Shown here: positions 53,603 to 62,827 of the stretch, in pieces
Layout: the number at the start of each line of letters is the position of its first letter
Position numbering within the stretch: the stretch's first letter is position 1
Assembly: GCF_003057965.1 (NCBI RefSeq)
Contig: NZ_CP020921.1
Coordinates: 1,561,001-1,625,000 of the forward strand
Direction: 5' to 3'
Length of the DNA stretch: 64,000 nucleotides
Source: Thermodesulfobium acidiphilum
GTDB lineage: Bacteria > Thermodesulfobiota > Thermodesulfobiia > Thermodesulfobiales > Thermodesulfobiaceae
Program-made: the position numbers and the translations under genes
The notes under the pieces: model-generated
Database searches by the model: none
Told to the model about the DNA's origin: nothing
Seen by the model: the letters and a program-made list of their open reading frames with translations, nothing else

Positions 53603-54547
53603 ATGTACAAGAAATTATTGGTTGCATATGACGGTTCATTAAGTAGCAAAAGCGCGCTGAAGGAGGCACTGGTAATAAGTGCCTCCTTTGATTCCTATAT
53701 AACGATCATAAGCGTATTTGACTTGCCCACAGAGATATTCGGCATTTCATCACTAGAATCAGAAAAAATAGAATCTGAATTATTTACAATGCTTTTAAAT
53801 GCTTTTGAACAATCAAAAGAAGTAAATAAAAAAATAAACGCCTTCTTTGCTACAATTGCTGGAGACAACGCAACTTATACAAATATTGAATCAAACGAAA
53901 AAATTCAAATACCCAAAAAGGTAAATTCACCAGATCACGCAATAATATCCTTTGCAGAGTTTCTAAAACCTGATCTAATATTAATAGGCACGAAAGGATA
54001 TAACAGAGTAATAAATGTTGGAAGCGTAACAATAGGCGTTATTAGAAATGCCCCTTGTGATGTACTAACTATAAAAAATTATAAGGAAGGAAAGTTCGAA
54101 GAAAAATATAAAAATATACTTCTTGCATTTGATGGTTCTGAAACTTCAATTAACGCACTAAAAAGAACTATTAGCATAGCAAAAAAGTTTAAATGGGATA
54201 TTACGGCAATTCACGTCTATCCTCTTCTTACAGAAATAAACCTCTTTTCAAGCGTTCACACAAAAGAAGTTTTGCTTCAAACTTCAAAACATATTCTAGA
54301 AAGAGCAAGAGAAATTGCTTACAAAGAAAATTATCCTATTTATACGCACTCGGGGGGATTTGGTGATCCTGCACAATATATTGTTAATTATGCTATAGAA
54401 GAAAATTATGATCTGGTCGTTTTAGGAACACAAAATCCAAATACCGTAAAAAAGGTTCTTATAGGTAGCATTGCATATAGAATTATTTCGGAAGCTGATT
54501 TTCCTGTATATTGTATTCCCACAAAAAGCTCAAAAAAAGTATTGTAA
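53603..54547 (+). CDS. Tandem universal stress protein
   Basis: The 314-residue protein has two Usp domains. Domain 1 (1-155) opens KKLLVAYDGSLSSKSALKEA and domain 2 (about 168-310) NILLAFDGSETSINALKRTI; both carry the adenosine-binding start and the end motifs GTKGYNRVINVGSVTIGVI and LGTQNPNTVKKVLIGSIAYR. Tandem Usps usually bind ATP. The beginning of the gene contains a strong stem-loop (53660-53688) inside codons 20-29. Confidence 0.88.
   Translation: MYKKLLVAYDGSLSSKSALKEALVISASFDSYITIISVFDLPTEIFGISSLESEKIESELFTMLLNAFEQSKEVNKKINAFFATIAGDNATYTNIESNEKIQIPKKVNSPDHAIISFAEFLKPDLILIGTKGYNRVINVGSVTIGVIRNAPCDVLTIKNYKEGKFEEKYKNILLAFDGSETSINALKRTISIAKKFKWDITAIHVYPLLTEINLFSSVHTKEVLLQTSKHILERAREIAYKENYPIYTHSGGFGDPAQYIVNYAIEENYDLVVLGTQNPNTVKKVLIGSIAYRIISEADFPVYCIPTKSSKKVL
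53660..53688 (+). terminator. Terminator-like stem-loop inside the tandem usp gene
   Basis: AAGGAGGCACT (53660-53670) pairs perfectly with AGTGCCTCCTT (53678-53688) across a 7-base loop, 11 bp with six G-C pairs. It is encoded within the codons for LKEALVISASF. The following TTGATTCC is only weakly U-rich, so it could be an attenuator or processing barrier downstream of tauE rather than a full terminator. Confidence 0.55.
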
Positions 54548-54554
54548 TTAGGTT

Positions 54555-55520
54555 ATGGACTATAGAGGTACCATAAGAGAAAAATTTTTAAGTTACAAAG
54601 ACATACTCTTTATGTTATTTTTCATAGTTTTATTGTTTATCGTTGGTGCTTTTTTTATTATTAACGTTAATTTTTTTCCTAGCCCCTCCTCAAATTTGGA
54701 TCTAACTAAAAAGTCTCTTCCTATTTATACTGAAAATGAACCAAACACAATTGGTATAGTCGTATCTTCCACATTACCAATCGAGGAAATTACCTTAATT
54801 TACAAACCCCTTATAACATATCTTTCAAAGGCAACAAATAAACATATTGTTCTTTTTACAAGAAAGACCTATTCTGAAGCGCTTGATTCTATTCTCGCAG
54901 GTGATGCACAAATTGGCATAATAGGTTCAGGTGCCTTTTATGTTGACAAAAACGAGTTAGATTTGCTCGCAGTACCCATGATAAACAATAAAACATATTA
55001 CAAATCATATGTAATAGCCCAAAAAAACAATATAAAAAATTTGTTTGACTTAAAAGGAAAAACAATTGCATTCACCGATCCACATTCCTTTGCCGGGTAT
55101 ATTGTATTAGAAAATTATCTTAAAAAAAATGGTTTAAACCTTAACTTTTTCTCAAAACATTTTTTTACTTTTAGTGTCAGCTCTTCAATTGATGCTTTAA
55201 AGGAGGGCCTGGCTGATGCGGCTACTATTGACAGCAATACATATGAACAATTAAAAGAAAAAAATCCAGAAATATCAAATACATTACATATAATATGGGA
55301 ATCTCCAATTGAGATTCCAAATCCTCCTGTAATAGTCATAAAAAATATGGATTACAGAACAAAAATTCAATTTCAAAAACTTTTTTTGGATATGGACAAC
55401 AGCATAGAGGGGAAAAAGGTTCTCAATATTTTGGGTTACGATAAGTATGTTGAAGTAAATAGTAATTTTTTTGAACCAATTTCGGAATGGCTTGGCAAAA
55501 ATAATGAAAATAAGTTTTAA
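54555..55520 (+). CDS. Membrane-anchored PhnD-like periplasmic binding protein
   Basis: The 321-residue protein has an uncleaved N-terminal membrane segment (about 18-40, ILFMLFFIVLLFIVGAFFII) and a phosphonate/phosphate-type solute-binding domain: NTIGIVVSSTLPIEEITLIY, GDAQIGIIGSGAFYV, LKGKTIAFTDPHSFAGYIVL and EGLADAATIDSNTYEQLKEK. No ABC permease or ATPase genes are near. It overlaps the kinase gene by 17 bp, so it is probably a sensor partner rather than a transport component. Confidence 0.82.
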   Translation: MDYRGTIREKFLSYKDILFMLFFIVLLFIVGAFFIINVNFFPSPSSNLDLTKKSLPIYTENEPNTIGIVVSSTLPIEEITLIYKPLITYLSKATNKHIVLFTRKTYSEALDSILAGDAQIGIIGSGAFYVDKNELDLLAVPMINNKTYYKSYVIAQKNNIKNLFDLKGKTIAFTDPHSFAGYIVLENYLKKNGLNLNFFSKHFFTFSVSSSIDALKEGLADAATIDSNTYEQLKEKNPEISNTLHIIWESPIEIPNPPVIVIKNMDYRTKIQFQKLFLDMDNSIEGKKVLNILGYDKYVEVNSNFFEPISEWLGKNNENKF

Positions 55521-56910
55521 AATTGCTATATCTGTCATTTTGCCATCTCTTATATGCACGCTCGCGCTTTTACTATTTATGAAATATACTCTAACCCAGA
55601 ATCTTCTCGAAAATTTAAATAAAAGAATGCAAACCACTTGTTCAGATATTGAATATTCAATCATAGATAGCATCGCCACAAATAATAGTATCGAAGCCAA
55701 CAGAATTCTAAAAAACATAAAGCAACAAAACAAGGAGATTGTATACATCTATATTCAGAGACCATTTGGCAGAATTCTTGCATCAACATTTGATGACGGT
55801 TTCCCAACAGAATTACTTAGTCTTAAGAATCCCAACGAAAAATTAGTAAGGATATTCAAGACTAAAGATAATACAATATACGATCTTAATTACCCGCTTT
55901 TAGGGGGCAGTTTTGGAACAATTCATATTGGATATACTCATAACTTAATAAAAGATAGAATCAACAATTTTATTCTTCAATCTCTATTGTTTAGTTTCAT
56001 AGTGATTGTCATTTCTTTAATGTTCTTTCTCTTTTTAACCCGATCAATAGTTAGAAATATAAACAAGCTAATTTATCTTACAAAAAGAGTATCAGTTGGA
56101 GATTTTGATACAAGAGTTGATATAAGATCTAAAGATGAATTAGAGCTACTTGCTAAGTCTATGAATTCTATGGCAAACGACTTGAAAATTCATAGAATTG
56201 AAAGATTAAAGATGGAAGAAAGACTTAAGAAGGAAGAAGAAGAGAAGAAAAGGAAAGAACTTTTAAGAAGGGAGATTTCCTCTTTGGAAAAAGAAAGGAA
56301 AAGGATTTCTATGGAAATACACGATGGAGTTATGCAAACTCTAGCTTCAGGACAGATTAACCTCTTTCACGTTATAAATAGCGACAAAATTCCAGAAGAT
56401 CTCAGAGATCGATTAAAAATTTCATATAACATTTTTAAGGATGCTACAAATGACCTGAGAAACCTGACAATAAATCTTAGGCCTCGTATATTAGAAGAAG
56501 TTGGTCTAAAAAGATCTATAGAAACGCTCCTTGAAAGAGCAGAACAAAGCAATAATCTTGATGTAGAATTAATTTATGATATTAGATCAAAACTCCAGGA
56601 TTACGTTGAATTGTCTTTGTTCAGGATAATCCAGGAAGCCATAAATAACGTAATAAAACACGCTAACGCTAGCTTCATAAGCGTCATTGTTAAAGAAAAT
56701 AATGATAGAATAGAATTAACAATAGAAGATAATGGTTCAGGATTCGAAATCAATTACGAAGACAAAAAATATACCAACAGTTTTGGTATTATAGATATGA
56801 AAGAAAGGGCAGAAAGCCTTGGGGGAACATTAAACATAGAAAAAAAGGAAGAAGGTGGCACAAAAATTTATGCAAGCATCCCATTCAAAAAAGAAGATTT
56901 TAATAGTTGA
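55504..56910 (+). CDS. NarX/LiaS-type sensor histidine kinase
   Basis: The 468-residue kinase (ATG 55504) has membrane segments at about 5-25 and 155-185 flanking a 130-residue extracytoplasmic domain, a HAMP domain (SVGDFDTRVDIRSKDELELL), a basic coiled coil, HisKA_3 with the phospho-His in MEIHDGVMQTLASGQ and a HATPase domain (IEDNGSGFEINYED, SFGIIDMKERAESLGGTL). An in-frame start eleven codons earlier lies further inside the preceding gene. It overlaps the PhnD-like gene and the regulator gene. Confidence 0.92.
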   Translation: MKISFKIAISVILPSLICTLALLLFMKYTLTQNLLENLNKRMQTTCSDIEYSIIDSIATNNSIEANRILKNIKQQNKEIVYIYIQRPFGRILASTFDDGFPTELLSLKNPNEKLVRIFKTKDNTIYDLNYPLLGGSFGTIHIGYTHNLIKDRINNFILQSLLFSFIVIVISLMFFLFLTRSIVRNINKLIYLTKRVSVGDFDTRVDIRSKDELELLAKSMNSMANDLKIHRIERLKMEERLKKEEEEKKRKELLRREISSLEKERKRISMEIHDGVMQTLASGQINLFHVINSDKIPEDLRDRLKISYNIFKDATNDLRNLTINLRPRILEEVGLKRSIETLLERAEQSNNLDVELIYDIRSKLQDYVELSLFRIIQEAINNVIKHANASFISVIVKENNDRIELTIEDNGSGFEINYEDKKYTNSFGIIDMKERAESLGGTLNIEKKEEGGTKIYASIPFKKEDFNS

Positions 56911-57565
56911 CGATCATGCACTCTTAAGAGAGGGTTTGAAATTTTTGATAAGCCAATCCAAAGAAGATTTTGAAGTTATAGGCGAAACCCCCAGTGCAGT
57001 TGAAACCTTGAAATTAGTAAAAAGGTTAAGACCAGATATCGTAATATTAGATTTGTCTTTATCTGATGGAAGTGGACTTGATATAATCGAACCAATTAAG
57101 AAAATTTCTCAAAGCACTAAAATTCTTGTTCTAAGCATGTATCAGGATGAGTCTGTGATAGTCCAGGCCTTAAAGGAGGGGGCTTCAGGTTTTATCCCAA
57201 AAAGCGAGGTATCGGAAGAGTGTATTCAGGCATTAAAAATTATTTCAAATAGCGATGATCTCTACGTACCCGCTTCATATTCCAGAGTAGTGTTGAAAGG
57301 ACTCCTCTCAGATGACGGCTCTAAAACTCTTAGTTCAAGAGAAGATCAGGTACTAAGGCTATTAGCGCTAGGGTATAGTGCCAAAGAAATAGCACAAACG
57401 CTTCAAATTAGTCCCAAAACAGTTCAGACCTATAGACAAAGAATAACTACCAAGCTTGATTTGAGAAGAAGATCAGATATTGTAAGATATGCTATTTCAA
57501 AGGGACTTCTAAAAGAGGAAGAAATAAAAGGAATAGTTTTACCAAAAGATGATGAACTAATCTAA
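56870..57565 (+). CDS. NarL/LuxR-type response regulator
   Basis: The receiver starts KKKILIVDDHALLREGLKFL, with the phospho-Asp in DIVILDLSLSDGSG and Lys in GFIPKSEV; the GerE helix-turn-helix reads SSREDQVLRLLALGYSAKEI and LDLRRRSDIVRYA. I start at ATG 56870, but the GTG at 56855 is possible; both lie inside the kinase gene (overlap of about 40 bp). It probably controls the Usp-TauE unit or respiration genes. It converges on the PAS sensor gene with a 4-bp overlap. Confidence 0.93.
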   Translation: MQASHSKKKILIVDDHALLREGLKFLISQSKEDFEVIGETPSAVETLKLVKRLRPDIVILDLSLSDGSGLDIIEPIKKISQSTKILVLSMYQDESVIVQALKEGASGFIPKSEVSEECIQALKIISNSDDLYVPASYSRVVLKGLLSDDGSKTLSSREDQVLRLLALGYSAKEIAQTLQISPKTVQTYRQRITTKLDLRRRSDIVRYAISKGLLKEEEIKGIVLPKDDELI

Positions 57566-60231
57566 ATTTTTCTCAGACTTCCCAGAGCACCTTTAAAAAC
57601 CTTACCTTCATATTTTGCGAATATTTTCATTTCGAATTTTATGTATTCATCTTTATCATTTCTGATATCAATCTCAAAAACAGCACTTTTTTTATCTCCT
57701 TTTAACATCGACATAAAAAAAAGAGTAAGCTTTTCTTTCTCGGCAGGGGATGAGAAGTCAACAAAAAATTTATTAAGAAAATCTTTTGGGTAAAGGTTAG
57801 TATAATTATATATTCTGTCACTTATAAAACTAAATCTCCCAGAATAGTCAAGTTCAAATATTACTTCATCTATTAGACTAATTATTTCAAAGTATTTTTC
57901 TTCAATATTCTTTACCAGGTTATAAGCACTCTTTAGCTCGGTAATGTCGTAGCTTAAGCTTATTAGCCCTTGAAGGTTTCTATTCTCATCAAAAATTGGT
58001 ACCTTTTGAGTAAGAACGCTTATAGATTCGCCATTGGGTTTTCTAAGCACCTCCTCCTGAAAATGAACCATACCAAGTCTTACAGTCATTCTGTCTAATT
58101 CAAGATTCTTCTCTGCCTGTTCTTTACCAAATATTTCATAATCAGTGTGACCAATAATCTCTTTTCTATCCTTCCCCAACATTTTAGAAAAATTATTGTT
58201 TACAAAAACATATATGCCTTCCTTATTTTTGTAATAAATATAACCCGGCAAACTATCAAGAAGGATGTTTAGCTCTCTTTGTTTTTGAATAAAAGCTTCT
58301 TCCGAACGTTTCTTTTCTGTTATATCTCTACAAACAACAAAAATCAATTTCTTAGAATTTTTGTATATAGTATTGGTCTTAATATCAAGGATTTTAATAT
58401 GGTTTTTTGCATCAACTGCTTTGATTTCAAAGGATAGACTTGTTATATTTTCTTTCTGAATTCTTTCAATTAGAGACTTTACATATCCTTTGTCTTCAGG
58501 ATGTACAAAGTTTATTATTTCTTTATTAATTACATCTTCAGGTTTATACCCAAAAGTTCTGTAAAGCTCATTATTTGACTTTATAATCCTATAATCCGAA
58601 TCAACCACTAATACAATGTCATTTATATTGTTAAACAATATATCATAGTCCTCTTCTCTTTCTCTAAGAGAGTTGTGAATTCTCTCCTTTTCTGTAACCT
58701 CAGAGATCGTTAGCAATATAAAATCTTCTTCTTTAATAGAAACCTTCTTTGCTTTCCCTTCAAATACAATTTTTGCTCCACTTTTTGTACTAATATAAAA
58801 TTTAAAGGGAAATATAGAATCTTTTTCGGTAACTACAATTTTTTCAAACAATAATTTAAACCTTTCTCTCTCACCATTTTCTAAAAAGTTCAAGAAATTT
58901 TTGGCCTCAATGTCATTAATATCAGAAAATAGCATTGCAATAGAATCGTTTTCAAAAAGTATTTCTCCGTCAGCATCTACAACCAGTATAATATCGCTTG
59001 AGTTTTCAAGAAGAAGTCTAAAATATTTCTCACTCTCAGAAAGCTTCCTGAATTCGCGCCTTTTTTGAATCAAAACAACCACAAGCAAGACGATGATTAA
59101 TAGCAGCAAGAAAGCCACTACAGAAAAGTAAAGGATAGCCTTTGAATACCTTTCAAAAAGAGTTTCGTGATGATTTATTATCTTGCTATTGAGAGGTAAC
59201 TGGCTTCTTTTTATATTAAATTTTTTTAAGAAATTTTCGTCAAAGGCATAGTAGTTTGACTCAGAGCTATCCACAATTTTAGAATTCTCCCATCCTGTGC
59301 CATTATTAAAAAGATATTGGTAAACTAATTTTCCTACAATTTTGCCCTGATCAAACCCGCTGGTAATCATCCCACCCACTATTCCATTACCCAATTGATA
59401 ATCAAACATCCCAAAAATTGGTATGTTTACACGCTTAGAAAGCTCTATTGTAGGAGTAGATCCGATTAAGTCGCTGCCGTATTTATCTATACTGTGAGTT
59501 ATCAAATCTAGCACAAGGGTACCACTGGGCTCTGAATTAATTTTATTTATTATCCTTTCCAAATTATTTGAAACAAAATATTCGTTTAGTATGTCCTTGT
59601 GAGATACAAAAAAGTTATCAAATTGTTTTTTAAAATATGCTGCATCATTTGCATCAGCAATACCTAAAATCTTTTTTGTATTCGGAAAAAGCTTTAACAT
59701 TAGGGAAAGAGTAGATTCTAAGTCTTCTTCTTCTTTTACGCCGTAAATTCTATCAGGAACAAATCCTTTTATATCATCACTATAAGTATTTACCCCACAG
59801 AAAAATATTGGAGGATTACCAAACTGTCCCCTCTCCTGAAGTGCAAAAATAAAAGCAGGGTCATCTGTAGCAATTATTGCATCAAACTTAAATCCTCTGT
59901 ATTTCTTTATGAAGAGGTTAGAAAAATCTTCAAAATAGTTCTTTGTGTTAAATCTTTTAACGTCCATGTTTTCAATAAATATTTGAGGGGATGGAGATTT
60001 ATCGCTTAATTCTTGTAAAATTCCCTTTTGTTCTTCCACAGCCCAAATATAATCAGGACTATAAGAGTTCAATATTAAAACCTTCTTAGATGATAAACCC
60101 TGAGAGTAAGCACGAAAATTAGACAAAACCATAAGAATAAACAAAAGTAGTAAAAACCATTTAAATATTTCTAGGCAGTGGATTGCCTTTTTACAAAACA
60201 AAATCTCACGAATAAGGCGCAAGAACATCAT
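57562..60231 (-). CDS. Membrane sensor: ABC-type binding domain plus four PAS domains, no output
   Basis: From ATG 60231 the product is about 889 residues: an N-terminal membrane segment, a periplasmic ABC_sub_bind-like domain (KVLILNSYSPDYIWAVEEQK, then ATDDPAFIFALQERGQFGNP), a second membrane helix (AILYFSVVAFLLLLIIVLLV near residue 380) and four PAS domains (starting near ENSSDIILVVDADGEILFEN, NNINDIVLVVDSDYRIIKSN, DSLPGYIYYKNKEGIYVFVN and LIDEVIFELDYSGRFSFISD). It stops after the fourth PAS with no histidine kinase, GGDEF, EAL or chemoreceptor domain. It must act through a partner, possibly the convergent NarX/NarL pair. The frame remains open to 60285 but a ribosome site (GGAG) supports 60231. 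Confidence 0.85.
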   Translation of the reverse strand: MMFLRLIREILFCKKAIHCLEIFKWFLLLLFILMVLSNFRAYSQGLSSKKVLILNSYSPDYIWAVEEQKGILQELSDKSPSPQIFIENMDVKRFNTKNYFEDFSNLFIKKYRGFKFDAIIATDDPAFIFALQERGQFGNPPIFFCGVNTYSDDIKGFVPDRIYGVKEEEDLESTLSLMLKLFPNTKKILGIADANDAAYFKKQFDNFFVSHKDILNEYFVSNNLERIINKINSEPSGTLVLDLITHSIDKYGSDLIGSTPTIELSKRVNIPIFGMFDYQLGNGIVGGMITSGFDQGKIVGKLVYQYLFNNGTGWENSKIVDSSESNYYAFDENFLKKFNIKRSQLPLNSKIINHHETLFERYSKAILYFSVVAFLLLLIIVLLVVVLIQKRREFRKLSESEKYFRLLLENSSDIILVVDADGEILFENDSIAMLFSDINDIEAKNFLNFLENGERERFKLLFEKIVVTEKDSIFPFKFYISTKSGAKIVFEGKAKKVSIKEEDFILLTISEVTEKERIHNSLREREEDYDILFNNINDIVLVVDSDYRIIKSNNELYRTFGYKPEDVINKEIINFVHPEDKGYVKSLIERIQKENITSLSFEIKAVDAKNHIKILDIKTNTIYKNSKKLIFVVCRDITEKKRSEEAFIQKQRELNILLDSLPGYIYYKNKEGIYVFVNNNFSKMLGKDRKEIIGHTDYEIFGKEQAEKNLELDRMTVRLGMVHFQEEVLRKPNGESISVLTQKVPIFDENRNLQGLISLSYDITELKSAYNLVKNIEEKYFEIISLIDEVIFELDYSGRFSFISDRIYNYTNLYPKDFLNKFFVDFSSPAEKEKLTLFFMSMLKGDKKSAVFEIDIRNDKDEYIKFEMKIFAKYEGKVFKGALGSLRKI

Positions 60232-60288
60232 ATCCACCGCTCCATTTCCTTTAGGATAAATAAACATATCATTACATAAACGCACTAT

Positions 60289-60681
60289 TTATAAACTATT
60301 TTTTTTAGATCTCGCTTTTTCCATGAACCTATTGAAATTTACAATAAATCTCTCATGAGTTCCTCTTGCAACTAGCTCTCTTTCGTCTCTTGCAGAAACC
60401 TCAAACGTTAGCTTTCTGCCGTCTACTTTGACAAGTTTTGCTTTTGCCCAAACCTTCATTCCTACGGGCGTAGGAGCGATGTGTTCTATATTAATCAATG
60501 TCCCAACAGAAGTATCACCTGTAGCTAGCTTGTTCTTAATAGCTTCTACTGCAGCACCCTCAAGAAGACTAACTATTCTTGGTGTAGACAAAACGTTAAC
60601 CAGTCCGCTGCCATAAAATGCTGCTGTATCATTATCAGTAACTATCGTTTCAATTTCTGCACTTAATCCAACCTCTATCAT
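60289..60681 (-). CDS. FlK-like thioesterase (hotdog fold)
   Basis: The 130-residue protein resembles fluoroacetyl-CoA thioesterase FlK and its anaerobe relatives: GLVNVLSTPRIVSLLEGAAV with Thr and Glu, and INIEHIAPTPVGMKVWAKA with the catalytic-site His. These hotdog proteins hydrolyse acyl-CoAs, and the family is widespread where fluoroacetate is irrelevant, so the natural thioester is unknown. I take ATG 60681 rather than TTG 60684 as start. It precedes the PAS sensor gene by about 60 bp on the same strand. Confidence 0.8.
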   Translation of the reverse strand: MIEVGLSAEIETIVTDNDTAAFYGSGLVNVLSTPRIVSLLEGAAVEAIKNKLATGDTSVGTLINIEHIAPTPVGMKVWAKAKLVKVDGRKLTFEVSARDERELVARGTHERFIVNFNRFMEKARSKKNSL

Positions 60682-60750
60682 CAATTATTCTCCCTTTGAC
60701 AAAGATTCTAAACAAACTATATTAGCATTATATAATAATTATAATAAAAT

Positions 60751-62052
60751 CTAAGAAATCTTGTTCAGATGATACTCCAACCAGTTAAATATTACCCCCT
60801 GAGCATAACCAAGAGCTCCGACCTGAGATCCCTCTTCAGCCCCTTCGCTTGCAGTCATATTAATTATCTCTCTTGGACATTCAAGCAGATCGTAGAATTT
60901 TTTAGACTCACCTCTAAAGAAAAAGGTGTTTGTAGAGTTTATAACCAGAGTAGGGCAATTGATATTTGTTATAATATCTCTTAGGTTATATGGCTTTGTC
61001 TTTAAGAAAAAATCAGCAATAGTAGAAGCGTTAAAAGCCCACATGCCGTGGTGAATTGCCCACCTAAAGGTGGTATTGTTCCTTAGCGCTTCGGCCATGG
61101 CCTTGTTGAAAGCTGCCTTATCAGTCTCAAGAAGTTTTTTTGCGACGGGTGGAAGGAGCGAAATTAAAGAACTATAATAGTCAAAAACTCCACCATCAGC
61201 TACCAATAGAGCAATCCTACTATCAAAAGCACATGCTCTTGGCGCAAAATACCCTCCTAAATCTACTCCAAACATAGCTATTTTTTTAAGATTTACATCC
61301 TTTCTGGTTACAATATAATTTATTATAGGTTTACTAACCTTTTCAAAGTCAGGTCTAAAGTAAAGCCCCTGAAGAATAAGTGCTCTTCCTTGTCCAGGAC
61401 CATCAAAGGTAGCAAAATTAAAGCCTCTTTTCACAGCACCAAAGCCCCAATCCATAACGAGCTCTTCTGCATTGGAGTCAAAACCGCCTACCATAACTAC
61501 GGTTGGCCTGGGTGTTGAGTCGCTTGACGCCTTCACAAAGTAAAGCGGGATAGTAGTATTCTGGTATTGGATTTCTATAGATTCAATTTTTGGATCAAAG
61601 AGTGAGGCAGCTTTAACGAAAGAAGTTCTACTCTTGGTATAATTATCGAAAATCCTTGGATCTTTCGGATTGGCACCAAGAAAAAAACCTGAAGTCCTTA
61701 GATAATTAGATGCTCTTAAATAGGTTTCTCTTGCACTTACCAGAAAACCTTGAGAATAATACTCTTCTGCAAGAGAGTATAATCTATCTCCTTGAGTCTT
61801 CCAGCCTTCGTACCAGCTATTTGTATCATTGTCTTTGATGTTTTTGATCGCTAAAAAGCACTCCTTTATGTCCGCACAAGAAGAAAAAGTCTTTGAAAGC
61901 GCTCTGAGAGCTTGATAAGAAAATTCTTTATTTGCAAATAACTCGCTTCCTTCTGAAGAACCATTAACCTGTGCAAATGCAATGTTGTTGAATGGTTCAA
62001 GGTTAAGAAGTGTGCCTAAAGCCAGGATACCCAAGAATTCTCTCCTGTTCAA
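60751..62052 (-). CDS. Tat-exported alpha/beta-hydrolase homologue lacking catalytic residues
   Basis: The 433-residue protein begins MNRREFLGILALGTLLNLEP, a twin-arginine signal. A helical domain (35-150) precedes an alpha/beta-hydrolase domain of the DUF1100/dihydropseudooxynicotine hydrolase type: PTVVMVGGFDSNAEELVMDW, FDGPGQGRALILQGLYF, FGVDLGGYFAPRACAFDSRI. The nucleophile motif GxSxGG is GVDLGG with Asp264 in the Ser position. The acid loop is INSTNTFFFRG, and the family's GAEHC/GDHC His position is GAEEGSQ (Gly408). All three triad residues are lost, so it may be a binding protein. Confidence 0.8.
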   Translation of the reverse strand: MNRREFLGILALGTLLNLEPFNNIAFAQVNGSSEGSELFANKEFSYQALRALSKTFSSCADIKECFLAIKNIKDNDTNSWYEGWKTQGDRLYSLAEEYYSQGFLVSARETYLRASNYLRTSGFFLGANPKDPRIFDNYTKSRTSFVKAASLFDPKIESIEIQYQNTTIPLYFVKASSDSTPRPTVVMVGGFDSNAEELVMDWGFGAVKRGFNFATFDGPGQGRALILQGLYFRPDFEKVSKPIINYIVTRKDVNLKKIAMFGVDLGGYFAPRACAFDSRIALLVADGGVFDYYSSLISLLPPVAKKLLETDKAAFNKAMAEALRNNTTFRWAIHHGMWAFNASTIADFFLKTKPYNLRDIITNINCPTLVINSTNTFFFRGESKKFYDLLECPREIINMTASEGAEEGSQVGALGYAQGVIFNWLEYHLNKIS

Positions 62053-62146
62053 GTCAACCTCCTTAAATGTAGTAAAATATTAAATTATTGCTTAATTATA
62101 ATGTCAAACAAAGCTATTTTACAAGTAGATTTTGGAGGTAATATAA

Positions 62147-62803
62147 ATGAGGTTTACAATAATGTGGGATTTTGACGGAACAATTGCCGACACTACCGAT
62201 CTAATAATAGAATCTTATCAGCAAACCTTCAAACACTTTTTTGGATTCGAATACCCAAGAGAAAAGATATTAAGCGTTTTTTCTCTCCCTATGAGAGAGA
62301 GCTTTATAGCGCTTGGCTTCGAAGAGGATATCATAGACAGAATGTTAAATTACTATCGACAATACCATGAATCTGTATTCTCTTCCAGAATAAAGGCATA
62401 TCCAGGAGCAAGAGAAATTATTGAAGAACTTTCAAAAGAGGGCGTCGTTCAGGCAATTGTAACTTCTAGAAGACGCCGTACCACATATGAAGGAATACAA
62501 CATCTTAAAATTGCGGAATTTATTCAAGAAGTAGTATGTAGCGAAGACGTTATTCGAACAAAGCCTGACCCAGAACCAATCGAAAAAGTTTTGGAAAGAA
62601 CTAACGCTGACAAAAAAACATCGTTCATGATTGGTGATAGCCAGTACGATCAAATGGCTGCAAAACAAGCTAATATAAAATTTCTTGGAGCCTTATGGGG
62701 ACCAAGACCAGAAAGCTTATATCCTGACAAAAATTCTTTTTTGATAAGTGACTTTAAAGAGGTTAAAAATTATGTTTTTTGTTATAATGATAAAATTCTA
62801 TAA
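62147..62803 (+). CDS. HAD-superfamily hydrolase (PGP/PpaX-like)
   Basis: The 218-residue subfamily IA phosphatase has motif 1 MWDFDGTIADTTDLIIES with the nucleophile Asp, AIVTSRRRRTTYEGI (motif 2) and MIGDSQYDQMAAKQANIKFL (motif 4) after KPDPEPIEKVL (motif 3 Lys). Phosphoglycolate, pyrophosphate or nucleotide monophosphate are all possible substrates. GGAGG precedes the ATG. TATAAT at 62783-62788 in its last codons may be a promoter for fabI. Confidence 0.88.
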   Translation: MRFTIMWDFDGTIADTTDLIIESYQQTFKHFFGFEYPREKILSVFSLPMRESFIALGFEEDIIDRMLNYYRQYHESVFSSRIKAYPGAREIIEELSKEGVVQAIVTSRRRRTTYEGIQHLKIAEFIQEVVCSEDVIRTKPDPEPIEKVLERTNADKKTSFMIGDSQYDQMAAKQANIKFLGALWGPRPESLYPDKNSFLISDFKEVKNYVFCYNDKIL

Positions 62804-62827
62804 CTTAAAAAAATAAGGAGGTATGTA

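Noticed and set aside
54555-55520. Phosphonate or phosphite ABC transporter
   Set aside because: Only the binding protein is present, it is membrane-anchored, and it overlaps a histidine kinase gene; no permease or ATPase lies nearby.
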